The notes: generated by a model from the letters alone, not told the origin. DNA of 64,000 nucleotides from Vibrio diazotrophicus (GCF_038452265.1 NZ_CP151842.1:62001-126000), one strand, 5' to 3'; shown: positions 1 to 9,768, counted from the first letter of the stretch. Translations and numbers: made by a program.

Positions 1-417
1 AACGGCATTCTAATGATTGCAATGGTTCGTGCTGGGGTTGAATTGGCATTCGAAGCAATGACTGCATCAGGCATTATCGATGAGTCTGCTTACTACGAAT
101 CACTACATGAGCTTCCACTGATTGCAAACACGGTTGCGCGTAAACGTCTATACGAAATGAACGTGGTTATCTCTGATACTGCGGAATACGGTAACTACCT
201 ATTCGCTAACGTTGCAACGCCTCTACTACGTGAGAAGTTCATGCCAAACGTAGGTACTGACGTAATCGGTAAAGGCCTAGGCGAAACGTCTAACCAAGTA
301 GATAACGCGAAACTAATCGAAGTGAACAGCATCATCCGTAACCACCCAGTGGAATACATCGGTGAAGAGCTACGTGGCTACATGAAAGACATGAAGCGCA
401 TCGCGGTAGGTGACTAA
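1..417 (+). CDS. ilvC: Ketol-acid reductoisomerase, C-terminal part (cut by window edge)
   Basis: The reading frame is open from base 1, so the gene begins before the window; about 138 C-terminal residues are present. IlvC converts acetolactate or acetohydroxybutyrate to the dihydroxy acid in isoleucine and valine synthesis, using NADPH and Mg2+ in the cytoplasm. The segment matches the C-terminal helical domain of the long (E. coli-type, class II) enzymes, with recognisable stretches such as [20 protein letters not shown] and the tail [16 protein letters not shown]. It ends in TAA, followed by TAG one base later in another frame. A terminator follows at 506-537. The family is certain; the N-terminal Rossmann domain cannot be seen. 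Confidence 0.95.
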   Translation, partial: NGILMIAMVRAGVELAFEAMTASGIIDESAYYESLHELPLIANTVARKRLYEMNVVISDTAEYGNYLFANVATPLLREKFMPNVGTDVIGKGLGETSNQVDNAKLIEVNSIIRNHPVEYIGEELRGYMKDMKRIAVGD

Positions 418-505
418 TAGCAAATCATTGCCAGCCAAACACTAAAAATTCAAAGGCTGGTATGGCGTTAGCGCAATAAATATAAAAGCAAACACAACAA
501 GAACA

Positions 506-537
506 AAAAGGGCTGAGTCGTGAGATTCAGCCCTTTT
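506..537. terminator. Rho-independent terminator between ilvC and ubiK
   Basis: The inverted repeat AAAAGGGCTGA / TCAGCCCTTTT has a 10-base loop and ends in T on the plus strand and A on the other. It lies between two convergent genes, so it can serve both. Confidence 0.85.
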
Positions 538-580
538 ACTATTTTTCGAATTCTATTTATCGAATTACCGACGAATGGAA

Positions 581-832
581 TTATTTATCAGCCAGTTTGC
601 TTTCCAGCTCTGCTAGCTTTTGTTCCATCTCCGTCAGCTTCTGGCGAGTGCGAAGCAGCACTTGAGTTTGTACATCAAACTCTTCACGGCTTACTACATC
701 CAGTTTGTTAAGCTGGCCCTGAATTACTTGGCGAACTTTTTGTTCCACATCCGCACCCAGCTCTTTGACCGGTTGAGGCATTGATTCGTGAATTTGCTTA
801 GCAATTTGCTCGAGTTTCTTTGGGTCAAACAT
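581..832 (-). CDS. ubiK: Ubiquinone biosynthesis accessory factor UbiK (BMFP/YqiC family)
   Basis: This 83-residue protein begins [19 protein letters not shown], the typical start of the UbiK/YqiC family, and its C-terminal half (about residues 50-83) is a charged coiled coil with heptad-like spacing ([19 protein letters not shown]). UbiK is known to assist aerobic ubiquinone synthesis with UbiJ, probably at the membrane surface, and may trimerise through the coiled coil. A good ribosome site (AGGAGAG) precedes the ATG. It lies alone between convergent ilvC and a codirectional RND operon, from which 117 bases separate it. Length and sequence fit the family with nothing odd. Confidence 0.9.
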   Translation of the reverse strand: MFDPKKLEQIAKQIHESMPQPVKELGADVEQKVRQVIQGQLNKLDVVSREEFDVQTQVLLRTRQKLTEMEQKLAELESKLADK

Positions 833-903
833 CGGGTTTCTCTCCTATCTTTCTGGTGAACATTCTATTCAATTCGCACCAGAAAGTCGTTAATTGCTGC
901 AAT

Positions 904-930
904 AAAAAAGGCCACAGATGTGACCTTTTG
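904..930 (-). terminator. Terminator of the first RND operon
   Basis: Read on the minus strand, a stem AAAAGGTCACA / TGTGGCCTTTT with a short loop is followed by T residues just past the stop codon of the RND permease gene. Confidence 0.75.
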
Positions 931-949
931 TGATTATGAGAACATGAAG

Positions 950-3900
950 TTATTCATGACTCGCCTGCTGCTCTTTGTCAAAACGTGCCAGAGCTTCGAG
1001 TTCTTTCGCTTCGACAAACACTGGTAGTGGTTTGTGTTTTTCTGCTAGGTAGCTGTAGATCACAGGTAATACAAACAGTGTGAATAGCGTACCAATAGAA
1101 AGACCAGCAACGATAACTACACCGATACTGAAGCGTTGAGCTGCACCTGCACCTGTTGCGTACATCAGTGGGATCAAGCCTGCAATCATCGCAGCGGTTG
1201 TCATCAGAATAGGACGAAGACGAACTTTCGCCGCTTCAGTAACCGCTTCAATACGAGATTTCTTATTATGCAGTTGCTCTTCTTTTGCCACTTCACAAAT
1301 CAGAATACCGTGTTTGGTGATCAGACCAACCAGAGTAATCAAACCTACCTGAGAGTAGATATTCATGGTTGAAGCACCCCAAGCCAACGTAATCAGCGCA
1401 CCACAAATTGCCAGCGGTACTGATACCATGATGACCAGTGGATCTTTTAATGATTCAAACTGAATAGCGAGAACCAGGAAGATGATAGCCAGTGCTAAAC
1501 CGAATGTGGCGTAAAGCGCATTACCTTCGGTAACATACTGGCGAGCCTCGCCCATATAGTCATGGTTGTATCCGCTAGGAAGCTTCGTTTCTGCAACATT
1601 TTCAAACCAGTTAATTGCGTCACCCATTGCCGTACCTGGTGATGGCACTGCGCCAATAGTGGCGGAGTTTAACTGGTTGAAGTGTGGCAGTGAACGAGGT
1701 TCTGCGACTACATCAATACTGATTAAGCTGCCGAGTGGTACTGCTTTTCCATCAACAGCGCGAACAAAGTAATTCTCCATTGACTCAGGGTTTAGACGAT
1801 ATTTGCGTTCCACTTGCGGGATCACTTCATAAGAACGGCCATCGAGGTCAATTCGGTTTACGTAACCGTCTGCCATCATGGTTCCCAGAGTGATACCAAT
1901 ATCTTGCATAGTCACGCCGTAAGCACCGGCTTTATCTTTATCAATGTTGATCTTCATCGTTGCTGAGTCGTAGTTCAGATCCAAATCTGAATAAACAAAC
2001 AGTGGACTTGATTTAACGTCAGTCAGTATTTCAGTAGCGATGGTAAACAGACTTTCGAAGCTGCTTGGTGTTGTTAAAACAAACTGGATCGGCAGACCAG
2101 AACCAGCACCAGGTAATTCAGGCATTTGGAATGCAGTCACAGCCATACCCGGAATGTTTTGGATTAATGAGCCCACGCGGTTGGTCACTTCAGCTTGGCT
2201 TGCTTCTCGCTCACTCCAAGGCACCATAGATGCGATACCAAACGCTTGGTTTGAGTTTGGAACCCCCGTAAATACCTGAGCAAATTGAACTTCTTTTTGC
2301 TCTGACAGAATCTTGTTCACGTCATTCATTGTGTTTTGCAGGTAGTCCAAGTTCGCATTTGAAGGTCCGGTACCCATCAGTACCACAACACCTTTATCTT
2401 CAGACGGTGCAAGTTCACTTGGGATAAACTTAAACAGCATTGGTAAGCTTGCAAACACGATGAAAGCAAACGCAATGATAACTGGACGACGTTGCATTAC
2501 AGCATCCAGCATTTGAGCGTATCTCTCCGTCATACCGTCTAGGATATGGTGAACCTTTTTCTCAAACATGCTTGGCTCTTCATTTGCCTTCAGCATTTTT
2601 GAACACATCATTGGCGACAGTGTTAAGGCGACTACACCTGAAACAAACACTGCCCCCGCAAGTGTCAAAGCAAACTCTTTAAACAGAGAACCGGTGATCC
2701 CACCCATCATGGCGATCGGAGCGTATACCGCGCCTAGGGTTAACGTCATTGCGATAACAGGCACTGCGATTTCTCGTGTACCAATAATCGCAGCACGGAA
2801 TGGTGTCTCGCCAAGTTTGATGTGACGGTCAACGTTTTCCAATACAACAATCGCATCATCTACAACCAGACCGATGGCCAGTACCATTGCCAGCAAGGTC
2901 ATCAGGTTCCATGAGAAGCCCATTGATTGCATTACCATCGCAACACCGATCAGTGACAGCGGGATCGTTACAATTGGAATCAGTACCGCACGGAATGAGC
3001 CAAGGAACAATGTAATGACGATCAATACAATCAAGGCCGCTTCTAAGATGGTTTTAATTACCTCTTGAATCGACTCGTTAATCGCGATGGTAGAGTCATA
3101 CATCACATTCATTTCAATGTTGCTAGGCAAGTTACTCTTTAGCTGAGGTAAAAGGTCGAGTACATCGGCAGCAATGTTAATTGGGTTCGCGCTTGGTGCT
3201 GCGTTAATTGCAGCAACAACCGCTTCGCGTCCATTAGCACTTGCACGATAAACATCATGACTTTTTTCCAAAGAGACTTTAGCCACATCGCTCAAACGGA
3301 TGACAGAACCTTCGCCCGTTTTAACAACCAGGTTTTTAAGTTCATCGACATTCGATACTTGTGTATCTGCACTACCGTTATAAAGGACGAACTCACCCGT
3401 TGCTTGACCGGTTGCCGATTGGTAGTTATTGGCATTCAATACACCCATAACATCGCTAGCGGTTAGGTTAAGTGCCGCCATTTTTGCTGGATCAAGCCAA
3501 ACGCGTAGCGCGTACTTCATACCGCCATATAAGTCGACTTTGGATACGCCGTTTACGGTAAATAGCTGCGGGTTGATTACACGTTCCAGATAGTCAGTGA
3601 TCTGACTGGACGCCAATTCGTCACTGGTGAAACCGATATACAGAACAGCAGTCGTTGAACCTGTCGACATGGTGACTGACGGGTCTTCTGCTTCTTTCGG
3701 TAGCTGCGAACGCACAGAGTTTGTTTTCGCTAAGATATCCGATAGAGCAGCATTCGGGTCAGTATTAAGTTTCATCATTACCGTAATGGTGGATTTACCT
3801 AGTACGGATGACGATGTCATATAGTCAATGTTGTCGGCCTGAGCGATGGCTTGCTCCAAAGGCTGGGTAATAAAGCCTTGGATTAAGTCCGCACTTGCCC

Positions 3901-4057
3901 CGTAGTAACTAGTTGAAACCGTTACTACTGTATTCGTCATTTCCGGATATTCACTGACCTGCATTTTGAACATTGCTTGCAGACCAAGCAGTGCAATCAA
4001 AAAGCTGATGGATATCGCGAGAACTGGACGTTTTATAAAAACATCAGTAAAGCGCAT
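950..4057 (-). CDS. RND-family multidrug efflux permease (pump 1)
   Basis: This 1035-residue inner-membrane proton/drug antiporter of the HAE-1 RND family has the usual plan: a transmembrane helix near residues 10-30, a periplasmic porter loop, six helices from about 335 to 560, a second loop and six C-terminal helices. The proton-relay pair is visible as VVDDAIV with D400 and D401. It is translated 11 bases after the membrane fusion gene and shares its operon. No outer-membrane channel gene is nearby, so TolC in trans is the likely partner. The position beside ilvC and ubiK is that occupied, as I recall, by vexAB in V. cholerae; I leave the symbol blank because several Vibrio RND paralogues are similar. 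Substrates cannot be read from sequence. Confidence 0.93.
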   Translation of the reverse strand: MRFTDVFIKRPVLAISISFLIALLGLQAMFKMQVSEYPEMTNTVVTVSTSYYGASADLIQGFITQPLEQAIAQADNIDYMTSSSVLGKSTITVMMKLNTDPNAALSDILAKTNSVRSQLPKEAEDPSVTMSTGSTTAVLYIGFTSDELASSQITDYLERVINPQLFTVNGVSKVDLYGGMKYALRVWLDPAKMAALNLTASDVMGVLNANNYQSATGQATGEFVLYNGSADTQVSNVDELKNLVVKTGEGSVIRLSDVAKVSLEKSHDVYRASANGREAVVAAINAAPSANPINIAADVLDLLPQLKSNLPSNIEMNVMYDSTIAINESIQEVIKTILEAALIVLIVITLFLGSFRAVLIPIVTIPLSLIGVAMVMQSMGFSWNLMTLLAMVLAIGLVVDDAIVVLENVDRHIKLGETPFRAAIIGTREIAVPVIAMTLTLGAVYAPIAMMGGITGSLFKEFALTLAGAVFVSGVVALTLSPMMCSKMLKANEEPSMFEKKVHHILDGMTERYAQMLDAVMQRRPVIIAFAFIVFASLPMLFKFIPSELAPSEDKGVVVLMGTGPSNANLDYLQNTMNDVNKILSEQKEVQFAQVFTGVPNSNQAFGIASMVPWSEREASQAEVTNRVGSLIQNIPGMAVTAFQMPELPGAGSGLPIQFVLTTPSSFESLFTIATEILTDVKSSPLFVYSDLDLNYDSATMKINIDKDKAGAYGVTMQDIGITLGTMMADGYVNRIDLDGRSYEVIPQVERKYRLNPESMENYFVRAVDGKAVPLGSLISIDVVAEPRSLPHFNQLNSATIGAVPSPGTAMGDAINWFENVAETKLPSGYNHDYMGEARQYVTEGNALYATFGLALAIIFLVLAIQFESLKDPLVIMVSVPLAICGALITLAWGASTMNIYSQVGLITLVGLITKHGILICEVAKEEQLHNKKSRIEAVTEAAKVRLRPILMTTAAMIAGLIPLMYATGAGAAQRFSIGVVIVAGLSIGTLFTLFVLPVIYSYLAEKHKPLPVFVEAKELEALARFDKEQQASHE

Positions 4058-4068
4058 GAGTCCTCCAA

Positions 4069-5175
4069 TTACAGCATCGGTGTTTGAGCTGGTGGAGTAG
4101 TCGCACTGCTTTCTACTACACGAACTTTTGAGTTGTTGCTTAGACGAACTTGACCTGACGTGATCACCACATCACCAATCTCTAAGCCATCAAGGACATG
4201 AGCATCTGCACCTTTACGCTCGCCAACTTTTACCACACGTTGCTCTACGCGATCAGCACCATCGACCTTTTTCATCACATAGACACTATCGCCATAGAGA
4301 GTAAAGGTTATCGCTGTTTGAGGAACGATCACTTGGTCAACTAACTTAGGCAAAATAATGTTAGCGCGAGCAAACATACCGCTACGAAGAAGACCATCGT
4401 TGTTTGGGATATCCGCTTGAACTTGAATCAGGCCACTTTGCACGCTGACAGCAGGTTCAATAGCTGTAATTGAGCCAGTAAAAGATTTTTCCGGATATGA
4501 ATCGACAAAAATATCGACCTCTTGTCCTAGAGAAATTCGGGAAATGTCGGTCTGTGAAACGGTAAAGCGTAAACGCATAATGCTGGTATCCTCAAGGCGC
4601 ACAATGTCTGTGCCCGGTTGAAGATATTGGCCTAAGTAAACATTACGAATACCGACTACACCAGCAAACGGTGCTTTGATTTCACGACGTGCAATCGCTG
4701 CTTTGAGGCTTTCAATATCCGCAGACAGAGACAAGTAGCTTGCTTCTGCATCATCGTAAGACTCTTTTGAAATCGAGCCTTTGGTATACAAGCCTTTGTA
4801 GCGCTTATATTTTGCTTCAGCCGCAGGAAGGCGTGCCTGAGTACTTTTCAGGTTGGCGATTTCCACTTGTGAATCTAGCAATACCAATGGTTGATCTGTC
4901 GAGACTTGAGCGCCTGATTCAAACATTATCTTGTCGATCACACCGCTGGTCTCAGTGGTTAAGGTAACACCTTGGTTTGGTTCAATAAAACCGATAGCTT
5001 CAATCACTGGCGTCCAGTCATTAGCTGTTACTTCTGTGACGGTAACAGGAAACTCTGGTTCAGGACGGTTTGCCATGTACTCGGCGATTTTCTGTTGCTT
5101 GAATAAATTGAAACCAATCACGCTGCCAAAAAGTAGCACAGCAATCAGTAACATAAAAAAGGTCCACTTTTTCAT
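4069..5175 (-). CDS. RND efflux periplasmic adaptor (membrane fusion protein, pump 1)
   Basis: This 368-residue HlyD/AcrA-type adaptor begins with an N-terminal membrane anchor (about residues 5-22) and has no lipobox, so it is held by a helix. It then shows a lipoyl-type half (TSGVIDKIMFESGAQV, about 77-92), an alpha-hairpin, the second lipoyl half (IKAPFAGVVGIRNVYLGQYL) and beta-barrel segments. It bridges the permease encoded immediately downstream to an outer-membrane channel, probably TolC. It is the first gene of a two-gene operon divergent from rep. No TetR-type regulator gene lies upstream, whereas the comparable V. cholerae locus carries one as I recall it. Confidence 0.92.
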   Translation of the reverse strand: MKKWTFFMLLIAVLLFGSVIGFNLFKQQKIAEYMANRPEPEFPVTVTEVTANDWTPVIEAIGFIEPNQGVTLTTETSGVIDKIMFESGAQVSTDQPLVLLDSQVEIANLKSTQARLPAAEAKYKRYKGLYTKGSISKESYDDAEASYLSLSADIESLKAAIARREIKAPFAGVVGIRNVYLGQYLQPGTDIVRLEDTSIMRLRFTVSQTDISRISLGQEVDIFVDSYPEKSFTGSITAIEPAVSVQSGLIQVQADIPNNDGLLRSGMFARANIILPKLVDQVIVPQTAITFTLYGDSVYVMKKVDGADRVEQRVVKVGERKGADAHVLDGLEIGDVVITSGQVRLSNNSKVRVVESSATTPPAQTPML

Positions 5176-5445
5176 TCGGCTCAGAGCTCCAAGTTCGTGT
5201 CGGATTAATATTCAGTTGCTTTTAAATCAATCCATTAAACACGTTTGCTAACGAGTAAACCCGAGAAGACGGTTCTGCTCGGGAAAGGTAAATTCATAAT
5301 GTGGCGGTATTATGCGCAACGAAGTATTCGTTTTGCAATACACTTGTACAATAAAATGACAAATAGTTACACTTTTAACTTAGTTGGAATTGATCGCTTA
5401 TGCAGACTATCATAAGCGGCCTTTATTTATCGACTCGAGAACACT

Positions 5446-7461
5446 ATGAAGCTGAACCCTAGACAAGACGAAGCCGTAAAGTATGTATCTGGCCCATGCT
5501 TGGTTTTAGCAGGTGCGGGTTCAGGTAAAACACGTGTAATCACTAATAAAATAGCCTATTTAGTTCAGCAATGTGGTTATAAAGCGCGCAATATTGCAGC
5601 GGTGACCTTTACTAATAAAGCGGCGCGTGAAATGAAAGAGCGTGTCGGGCAGACTTTAGGACGCCAAGAATCCAGAGGTTTGATGGTTTCAACCTTCCAT
5701 ACCTTAGGTTTGAATATCATTCGTCGTGAGTTTAAGCACCTCGGTTTAAAAGCGGGTTTCTCTCTGTTTGACGACCAAGATCAGCTAGCGTTGCTAAAAG
5801 AGTTAACGGAAAAGCAGCTCGATGGTGACAAAGACTTGCTGCGCCAGTTGATGAGTACCATCTCCAATTGGAAAAATGACATGATCACGCCTGAGCATGC
5901 CAAAGCAAGTGCTCAAGGCGAACAGATGCAGCTGTTTGCTTTCTGTTTTGAAATGTATCAAACCCAGATGCGCGCTTATAACGCATTGGATTTTGATGAT
6001 TTGATTCTCATGCCTGTGCTGCTATTGCGTGGCAATGAAGAAGTTCGCCAGCGCTGGCAAAATCGTATTCGCTATCTGCTGGTTGATGAATACCAAGATA
6101 CCAACTCCAGTCAGTATGAACTGGTCAAACTGCTGGTGGGTGAACGCGCCCGTCTCACCGTCGTTGGCGACGATGATCAGTCCATCTATTCATGGCGTGG
6201 GGCGAAACCACAGAACTTGGTGTTGCTTGGTCAAGATTTTCCTAACTTAAAACTGATTAAGTTGGAGCAGAACTACCGCTCAACCAGCCGTATTCTTCGC
6301 GCAGCTAACATCCTGATTGCCAACAACCCGCACGTGTATGAAAAATCGCTGTTCTCTGAGATCCCTGATGGGGAAAAACTCAAAGTCATTTTAGCGAAAA
6401 ATGATGAACATGAAGCTGAACGTGTAACCGCAGAAATCATTGCTCATAAGTTTCTTAATAGAACCGAATACAGAGATTATTCAATTCTGTATCGCGGGAA
6501 CCATCAGTCACGATTGATAGAAAAGTATCTGACGCAAAACCGGGTTCCGTACAAAATATCCGGAGGCACATCGTTTTTCGCTCGTGCTGAAATCAAAGAC
6601 ATCATGGCTTATCTGCGAGTGTTGGTGAATCCAGATGATGACAATGCGTTCTTACGCATCGTCAATACACCTCGCAGAGAGATAGGCCCTGTCACACTGG
6701 AAAAGCTGGGCAGCTATGCCAATATGCGAGGAAAAAGCTTGTTTGAAGCGAGCTTTGAACTGGGTTTAGAACAGCATTTATCGGGAAGAGGTCTGGAGAA
6801 CTTACAGCGTTTTACTCACTGGTTGGTCGCGATCGCTGATAATGCGGAACGTGGTAATACGGTTGAAGCAGTACGTTCACTGGTTCGCGATATCAACTAC
6901 GAAGACTGGTTGTATGAAACCTCATCAAGCCCTAAAGCAGCAGAGATGCGTATGAAGAACGTCTCTGATCTTTACTCTTGGATAGTTGCTGACTTAGAAG
7001 GTGATAATCCAGATAAAGAAGAGAAAACACTCAAAGAGGTGGTTCAGCGATTGACCCTACGTGACATGATGGAACGCGGCGAAGACAGTGATGACAGTGA
7101 TGCTGTTCAGCTAATGACTTTGCATGCGTCTAAAGGTCTTGAGTTTCCATACGTTTACTTGCTAGGTGCTGAGGAAGGTATTCTGCCCCATCAAACCAGC
7201 ATTGATGAAGACAATGTAGAGGAAGAGCGTCGCTTAATGTACGTAGGTATTACACGTGCGCAGCGGGAACTGACTTTTATTATGTGTAAAGAGCGCCGCC
7301 AGTTCGGTGAACTGATAAAGCCGACACAAAGCCGCTTCTTAGATGAACTTCCGTTTGATGATGTGGAATGGGAAAGCCAGAAAAAACCGCAAACAGCAGA
7401 AGAGCGTATGGCGAAAGGGCAGGCGCACATTGCCAACTTGCGTGCGATGTTCAAAAAATAG
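5446..7461 (+). CDS. rep: ATP-dependent DNA helicase Rep
   Basis: This 671-residue SF1A 3'-5' helicase helps replication forks pass bound proteins and cooperates with DnaB. Walker A GAGSGKT is at residues 23-29, followed by the motif [14 protein letters not shown], the DEYQDTN box and [13 protein letters not shown], and late motifs [17 protein letters not shown] and [13 protein letters not shown]. It starts [20 protein letters not shown], much like E. coli Rep (673 residues), which separates it from the longer UvrD encoded at 28829. The ribosome site before the ATG is weak. It is monocistronic, with a strong terminator at 7484-7515. Confidence 0.96.
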   Translation: MKLNPRQDEAVKYVSGPCLVLAGAGSGKTRVITNKIAYLVQQCGYKARNIAAVTFTNKAAREMKERVGQTLGRQESRGLMVSTFHTLGLNIIRREFKHLGLKAGFSLFDDQDQLALLKELTEKQLDGDKDLLRQLMSTISNWKNDMITPEHAKASAQGEQMQLFAFCFEMYQTQMRAYNALDFDDLILMPVLLLRGNEEVRQRWQNRIRYLLVDEYQDTNSSQYELVKLLVGERARLTVVGDDDQSIYSWRGAKPQNLVLLGQDFPNLKLIKLEQNYRSTSRILRAANILIANNPHVYEKSLFSEIPDGEKLKVILAKNDEHEAERVTAEIIAHKFLNRTEYRDYSILYRGNHQSRLIEKYLTQNRVPYKISGGTSFFARAEIKDIMAYLRVLVNPDDDNAFLRIVNTPRREIGPVTLEKLGSYANMRGKSLFEASFELGLEQHLSGRGLENLQRFTHWLVAIADNAERGNTVEAVRSLVRDINYEDWLYETSSSPKAAEMRMKNVSDLYSWIVADLEGDNPDKEEKTLKEVVQRLTLRDMMERGEDSDDSDAVQLMTLHASKGLEFPYVYLLGAEEGILPHQTSIDEDNVEEERRLMYVGITRAQRELTFIMCKERRQFGELIKPTQSRFLDELPFDDVEWESQKKPQTAEERMAKGQAHIANLRAMFKK

Positions 7462-7483
7462 CGTGCTCGATAGAGACTGAAAT

Positions 7484-7515
7484 AAAAAGGGCTTGGTATA
7501 AACCAAGCCCTTTTT
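7484..7515. terminator. Bidirectional terminator after rep
   Basis: AAAAAGGGCTTGG / CCAAGCCCTTTTT forms a long perfect stem with a short loop between convergent rep and the cytochrome c gene. Confidence 0.88.
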
Positions 7516-7544
7516 ACATAGAAAGCGTTTGATATAGAAAGAGA

Positions 7545-7946
7545 TTACAAACCTTCAATCATGTGCTCGATTGCTGCAACGATTTCATCGTCAGAACAGT
7601 CCATACATGTACCTTTAGGTGGCATCATGTTTAAACCGTTAATCGCATGGGTTTTCAATACATCGATGCCTTGAGCAATACGAGGTGCCCATTGGTCAGC
7701 GTTACCTTTAATTGGCGCACCGCTTACTCCAGAGGCGTGACAAGCGATACAGAAAGTACCGTAGACTTTCGCACCATCACGAGGGCCTGCAGGTTCTGCA
7801 GAAACAGGTTCACTACCAGCTAGGTAAACATCACCAACGGGTTTAATACGTTCAGCAATAGCATCATAATCAGCTTGGCTAGTTGCTAGGGCTGCAGTAG
7901 AAAAAGTTAGAGCAGCGAACAATACGCTAAAGAGTGATCGAGACAT
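7545..7946 (-). CDS. Periplasmic cytochrome c5-family protein
   Basis: This 133-residue exported monohaem cytochrome has an N-terminal signal peptide ending near ALATSQ (residues 20-24) that sends it to the periplasm. The haem attachment motif CIACH is at residues 66-70. Near the C-terminus MMPPKGTCMDCSDDE supplies a likely Met axial ligand and the CxxC disulfide typical of cytochrome c5. It is probably a small electron carrier to terminal oxidases or reductases. It is a single gene, and the partner is not evident from its neighbours. Confidence 0.9.
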   Translation of the reverse strand: MSRSLFSVLFAALTFSTAALATSQADYDAIAERIKPVGDVYLAGSEPVSAEPAGPRDGAKVYGTFCIACHASGVSGAPIKGNADQWAPRIAQGIDVLKTHAINGLNMMPPKGTCMDCSDDEIVAAIEHMIEGL

Positions 7947-8213
7947 ATCCTATAAACTCACTTTACATTCCGAAGGTAAGTGCTGCTTACCTATTTATAT
8001 TTAGAGTAGGGGTGATTTTAAGCAACATAGTTTGTGTGTTAAGTTAACTTTGCTGTTAAATCAATGTAAACAGTGAGTGATTATATCCCGATAAGTTGTT
8101 GCAATAAACAACAAGTTGCGATCTTCAAGGTCTTAGTCACATCCTTATTGTGGTAATAGCTACAAGGATGTGACGAAAAAGCCATCAAACGGCAAAAAAA
8201 GTTGAAAAAATAC
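7947..8213. other. Intergenic region between cytochrome c5 and the tRNA operon
   Basis: No gene was recognised. It holds the minus-strand leader of the cytochrome gene. An imperfect inverted repeat with arms CACATCCTTAT and its near-complement around 8139-8174 is of unknown role. The tRNA promoter follows. Confidence 0.5.
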
Positions 8214-8242
8214 TAGACGACATAGTGTGAACTACGTATTAT
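8214..8242 (+). promoter_or_regulatory. Probable sigma-70 promoter of the tRNA operon
   Basis: The -35-like TAGACG (8214-8219) and -10 TATTAT (8237-8242) are separated by 17 bases. A C/G-rich stretch (CCACTCCGCCG) follows at the discriminator and start region, as is usual for stringently controlled stable-RNA promoters. It lies about 20 bases before tRNA-Arg. Confidence 0.55.
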
Positions 8243-8263
8243 TCCACTCCGCCGATAGGGCAT

Positions 8264-8340
<77 letters not shown>

Positions 8341-8382
8341 TCCGGATGCTTACGGGATTGTAAGCGAATTGGCAAATACAGT

Positions 8383-8459
8383 GGTGGCCATAGCTCAGTT
8401 GGTAGAGTCCCGGATTGTGATTCCGGTTGTCGCGAGTTCAAGCCTCGTTGGCCACCCCA
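8383..8459 (+). tRNA. tRNA-His (anticodon GTG), copy 1
   Basis: The cloverleaf has acceptor arms GTGGCCA / TGGCCAC, the encoded extra G at position -1 (8383) opposite C73, an anticodon stem CCGGA / TCCGG with anticodon GTG, and an encoded CCA. An identical mature copy lies at 8600-8676. Confidence 0.97.
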
Positions 8460-8514
8460 TTATTCTGGTAACTTCGGTTCCCTTTCTTGATGAATTTCGA
8501 GATAAAACACTCGT

Positions 8515-8591
<77 letters not shown>

Positions 8592-8599
8592 CTAATTTT

Positions 8600-8676
8600 G
8601 GTGGCCATAGCTCAGTTGGTAGAGTCCCGGATTGTGATTCCGGTTGTCGCGAGTTCAAGCCTCGTTGGCCACCCCA
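8600..8676 (+). tRNA. tRNA-His (anticodon GTG), copy 2
   Basis: This is identical in mature sequence to the copy at 8383-8459, again with the encoded G at -1 (8600) and CCA end. It begins only 8 bases after the CCA of tRNA-Pro copy 1, so it must be processed from a common transcript. Confidence 0.97.
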
Positions 8677-8730
8677 TTATTCTGGTAACTTCGGTTCCCT
8701 TTCTTGTGAAATTCAAGATAAAACATAAGT

Positions 8731-8807
<77 letters not shown>

Positions 8808-8815
8808 CTATAACG

Positions 8816-8845
8816 AAGCCTCAGTCGAAAGACTGGGGCTTTTTT
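8816..8845 (+). terminator. Terminator 1 after the tRNA operon
   Basis: AAGCCTCAGTC / GACTGGGGCTT with a GAAA tetraloop and six T residues. The same hairpin recurs at 9032-9059. Confidence 0.9.
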
Positions 8846-8863
8846 ACATCCAGATTTTGGGTT

Positions 8864-8914
8864 TTCGAACAGAGCGGGGTTCGCCTGATGTTCGGAATCT
8901 GGCTCTTCACCGGC
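8864..8914 (+). repeat. Degenerate tRNA-Pro-like tail, copy A
   Basis: The segment runs from TTCGAACAGAG through GGGGTTCG to CTCTTCACCGGC. The last part matches the 3' acceptor end of tRNA-Pro (CTCTTCACCGAC) and the middle resembles its T arm, with an inserted stretch. CGAACA / TGTTCG can form a stem enclosed by CCAGATT / AATCTGG. It is followed by terminator 2. It cannot fold as a tRNA and lacks a 5' half. Confidence 0.6.
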
Positions 8915-8923
8915 TGTTATATA

Positions 8924-8952
8924 AAGTCTCGTCAGAAATGACGGGGCTTTTT
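8924..8952 (+). terminator. Terminator 2 of the tRNA tail region
   Basis: AAGTCTCGTCA / TGACGGGGCTT with a GAAA loop and a T run. It has the same architecture as terminators 1 and 3 but a diverged stem, with compensating changes. Confidence 0.85.
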
Positions 8953-8970
8953 GCATTCATGGTTTAGGTC

Positions 8971-9022
8971 TTCGAACAGAGTGGGGTTCGCCTGATGTTC
9001 AGGATCTGGCTTTTCACCGGCC
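8971..9022 (+). repeat. Degenerate tRNA-Pro-like tail, copy B
   Basis: This is a second copy of the element at 8864-8914 (TTCGAACAGAG, GGGGTTCGCCTGATGTTC, TTCACCGG). It ends in CCACTATAA, the exact sequence that follows intact tRNA-Pro copy 2. It is followed by terminator 3, nearly identical to terminator 1. Confidence 0.6.
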
Positions 9023-9031
9023 ACTATAATG

Positions 9032-9059
9032 AAGCCTCAGTCGAAAGACTGGGGCTTTT
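9032..9059 (+). terminator. Terminator 3 of the tRNA tail region
   Basis: This is the same AAGCCTCAGTC-GAAA-GACTGGGGCTT hairpin as terminator 1, followed by four T residues. Confidence 0.85.
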
Positions 9060-9768
9060 GTCGTCTTGAAGCGGAATGACGGTGAGATGGATGTTTTAAT
9101 GATGTTTTTGTAATTTTATTTGCTAAACACTGGGATGGGTTTCAAATTCTAAAGGGCCATTCCTTGCGCTGGGTAAAAATCATCTAAAGTATAAGTGCGT
9201 GTATTTTGTACGAAAATGGGGGTTAGAATTTAAAAGTGACTAAATTTGCAATTTATGTGAATGAAATCGTCCGGAATAAACATCTGCACTTGTGATCTAT
9301 GTTTCGATTTAATGACTGCTGTTTAATTTTAATTTGGTCATTAGTTTTTTCTTTCACTGTAATTTCTGATTTTGTTTCTATTTTGTTAACAAAATAACGT
9401 TGCTTAAATTTGATTTATTATTCACTGTGTTGATTTTAGATTGTATGGTTATTCTGTTGCTTTACAGTGTTTAAGGCTAAGTTGGTCAGTGTGATTTTAC
9501 GTGCTAGATAAATGGTCAAACCATTGTTATGTGCAATTGTGGTGCATACAAATTCGATAATAGTGCTTTGAATTCGTTTTTTATCGACTTTTTATCCTAT
9601 CTTTGTTGCTTTTCTGTGAAATATTTGCCAAATTGATGGGCTTGTAAATTGTCAGAATTTTGTACTGACAAGAATGGATTCACTTGTCTTCATATTACTC
9701 GTATTTTTCATCGGTGTATGAGGCGCAGACAGGGCAGAAAACTGCCGAGCAGTAGAGGTCTGGTGTAA
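9060..9768. other. 709-base AT-rich non-coding leader of the peptide ABC operon
   Basis: I see no gene here. The stretch is rich in A/T with many T runs and is markedly lower in G+C than the flanking genes. Its last 120 bases hold an inverted repeat (9649-9671) and the ribosome site of the ABC ATPase gene. It could be a long regulated leader or a binding region for a nucleoid protein such as H-NS, which is inferred from composition only. Confidence 0.5.
9649..9671. promoter_or_regulatory. Inverted repeat upstream of the peptide ABC operon
   Basis: TTGTCAG and CTGACAA are perfect 7-base arms around a 9-base centre, about 98 bases before the first gene. It could be an operator; the binding protein is unknown. 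Confidence 0.4.

Noticed and set aside
8816..9059. Interpretation of the tRNA-Pro-like repeats as phage or island attachment sites
   Set aside because: No integrase or foreign gene lies between or near the copies, and each copy is tied to a terminator, which fits duplication of the operon tail better.
8864..9059. Short repeats resembling a CRISPR array
   Set aside because: Only two diverged copies, with terminators as spacers, and no cas genes.
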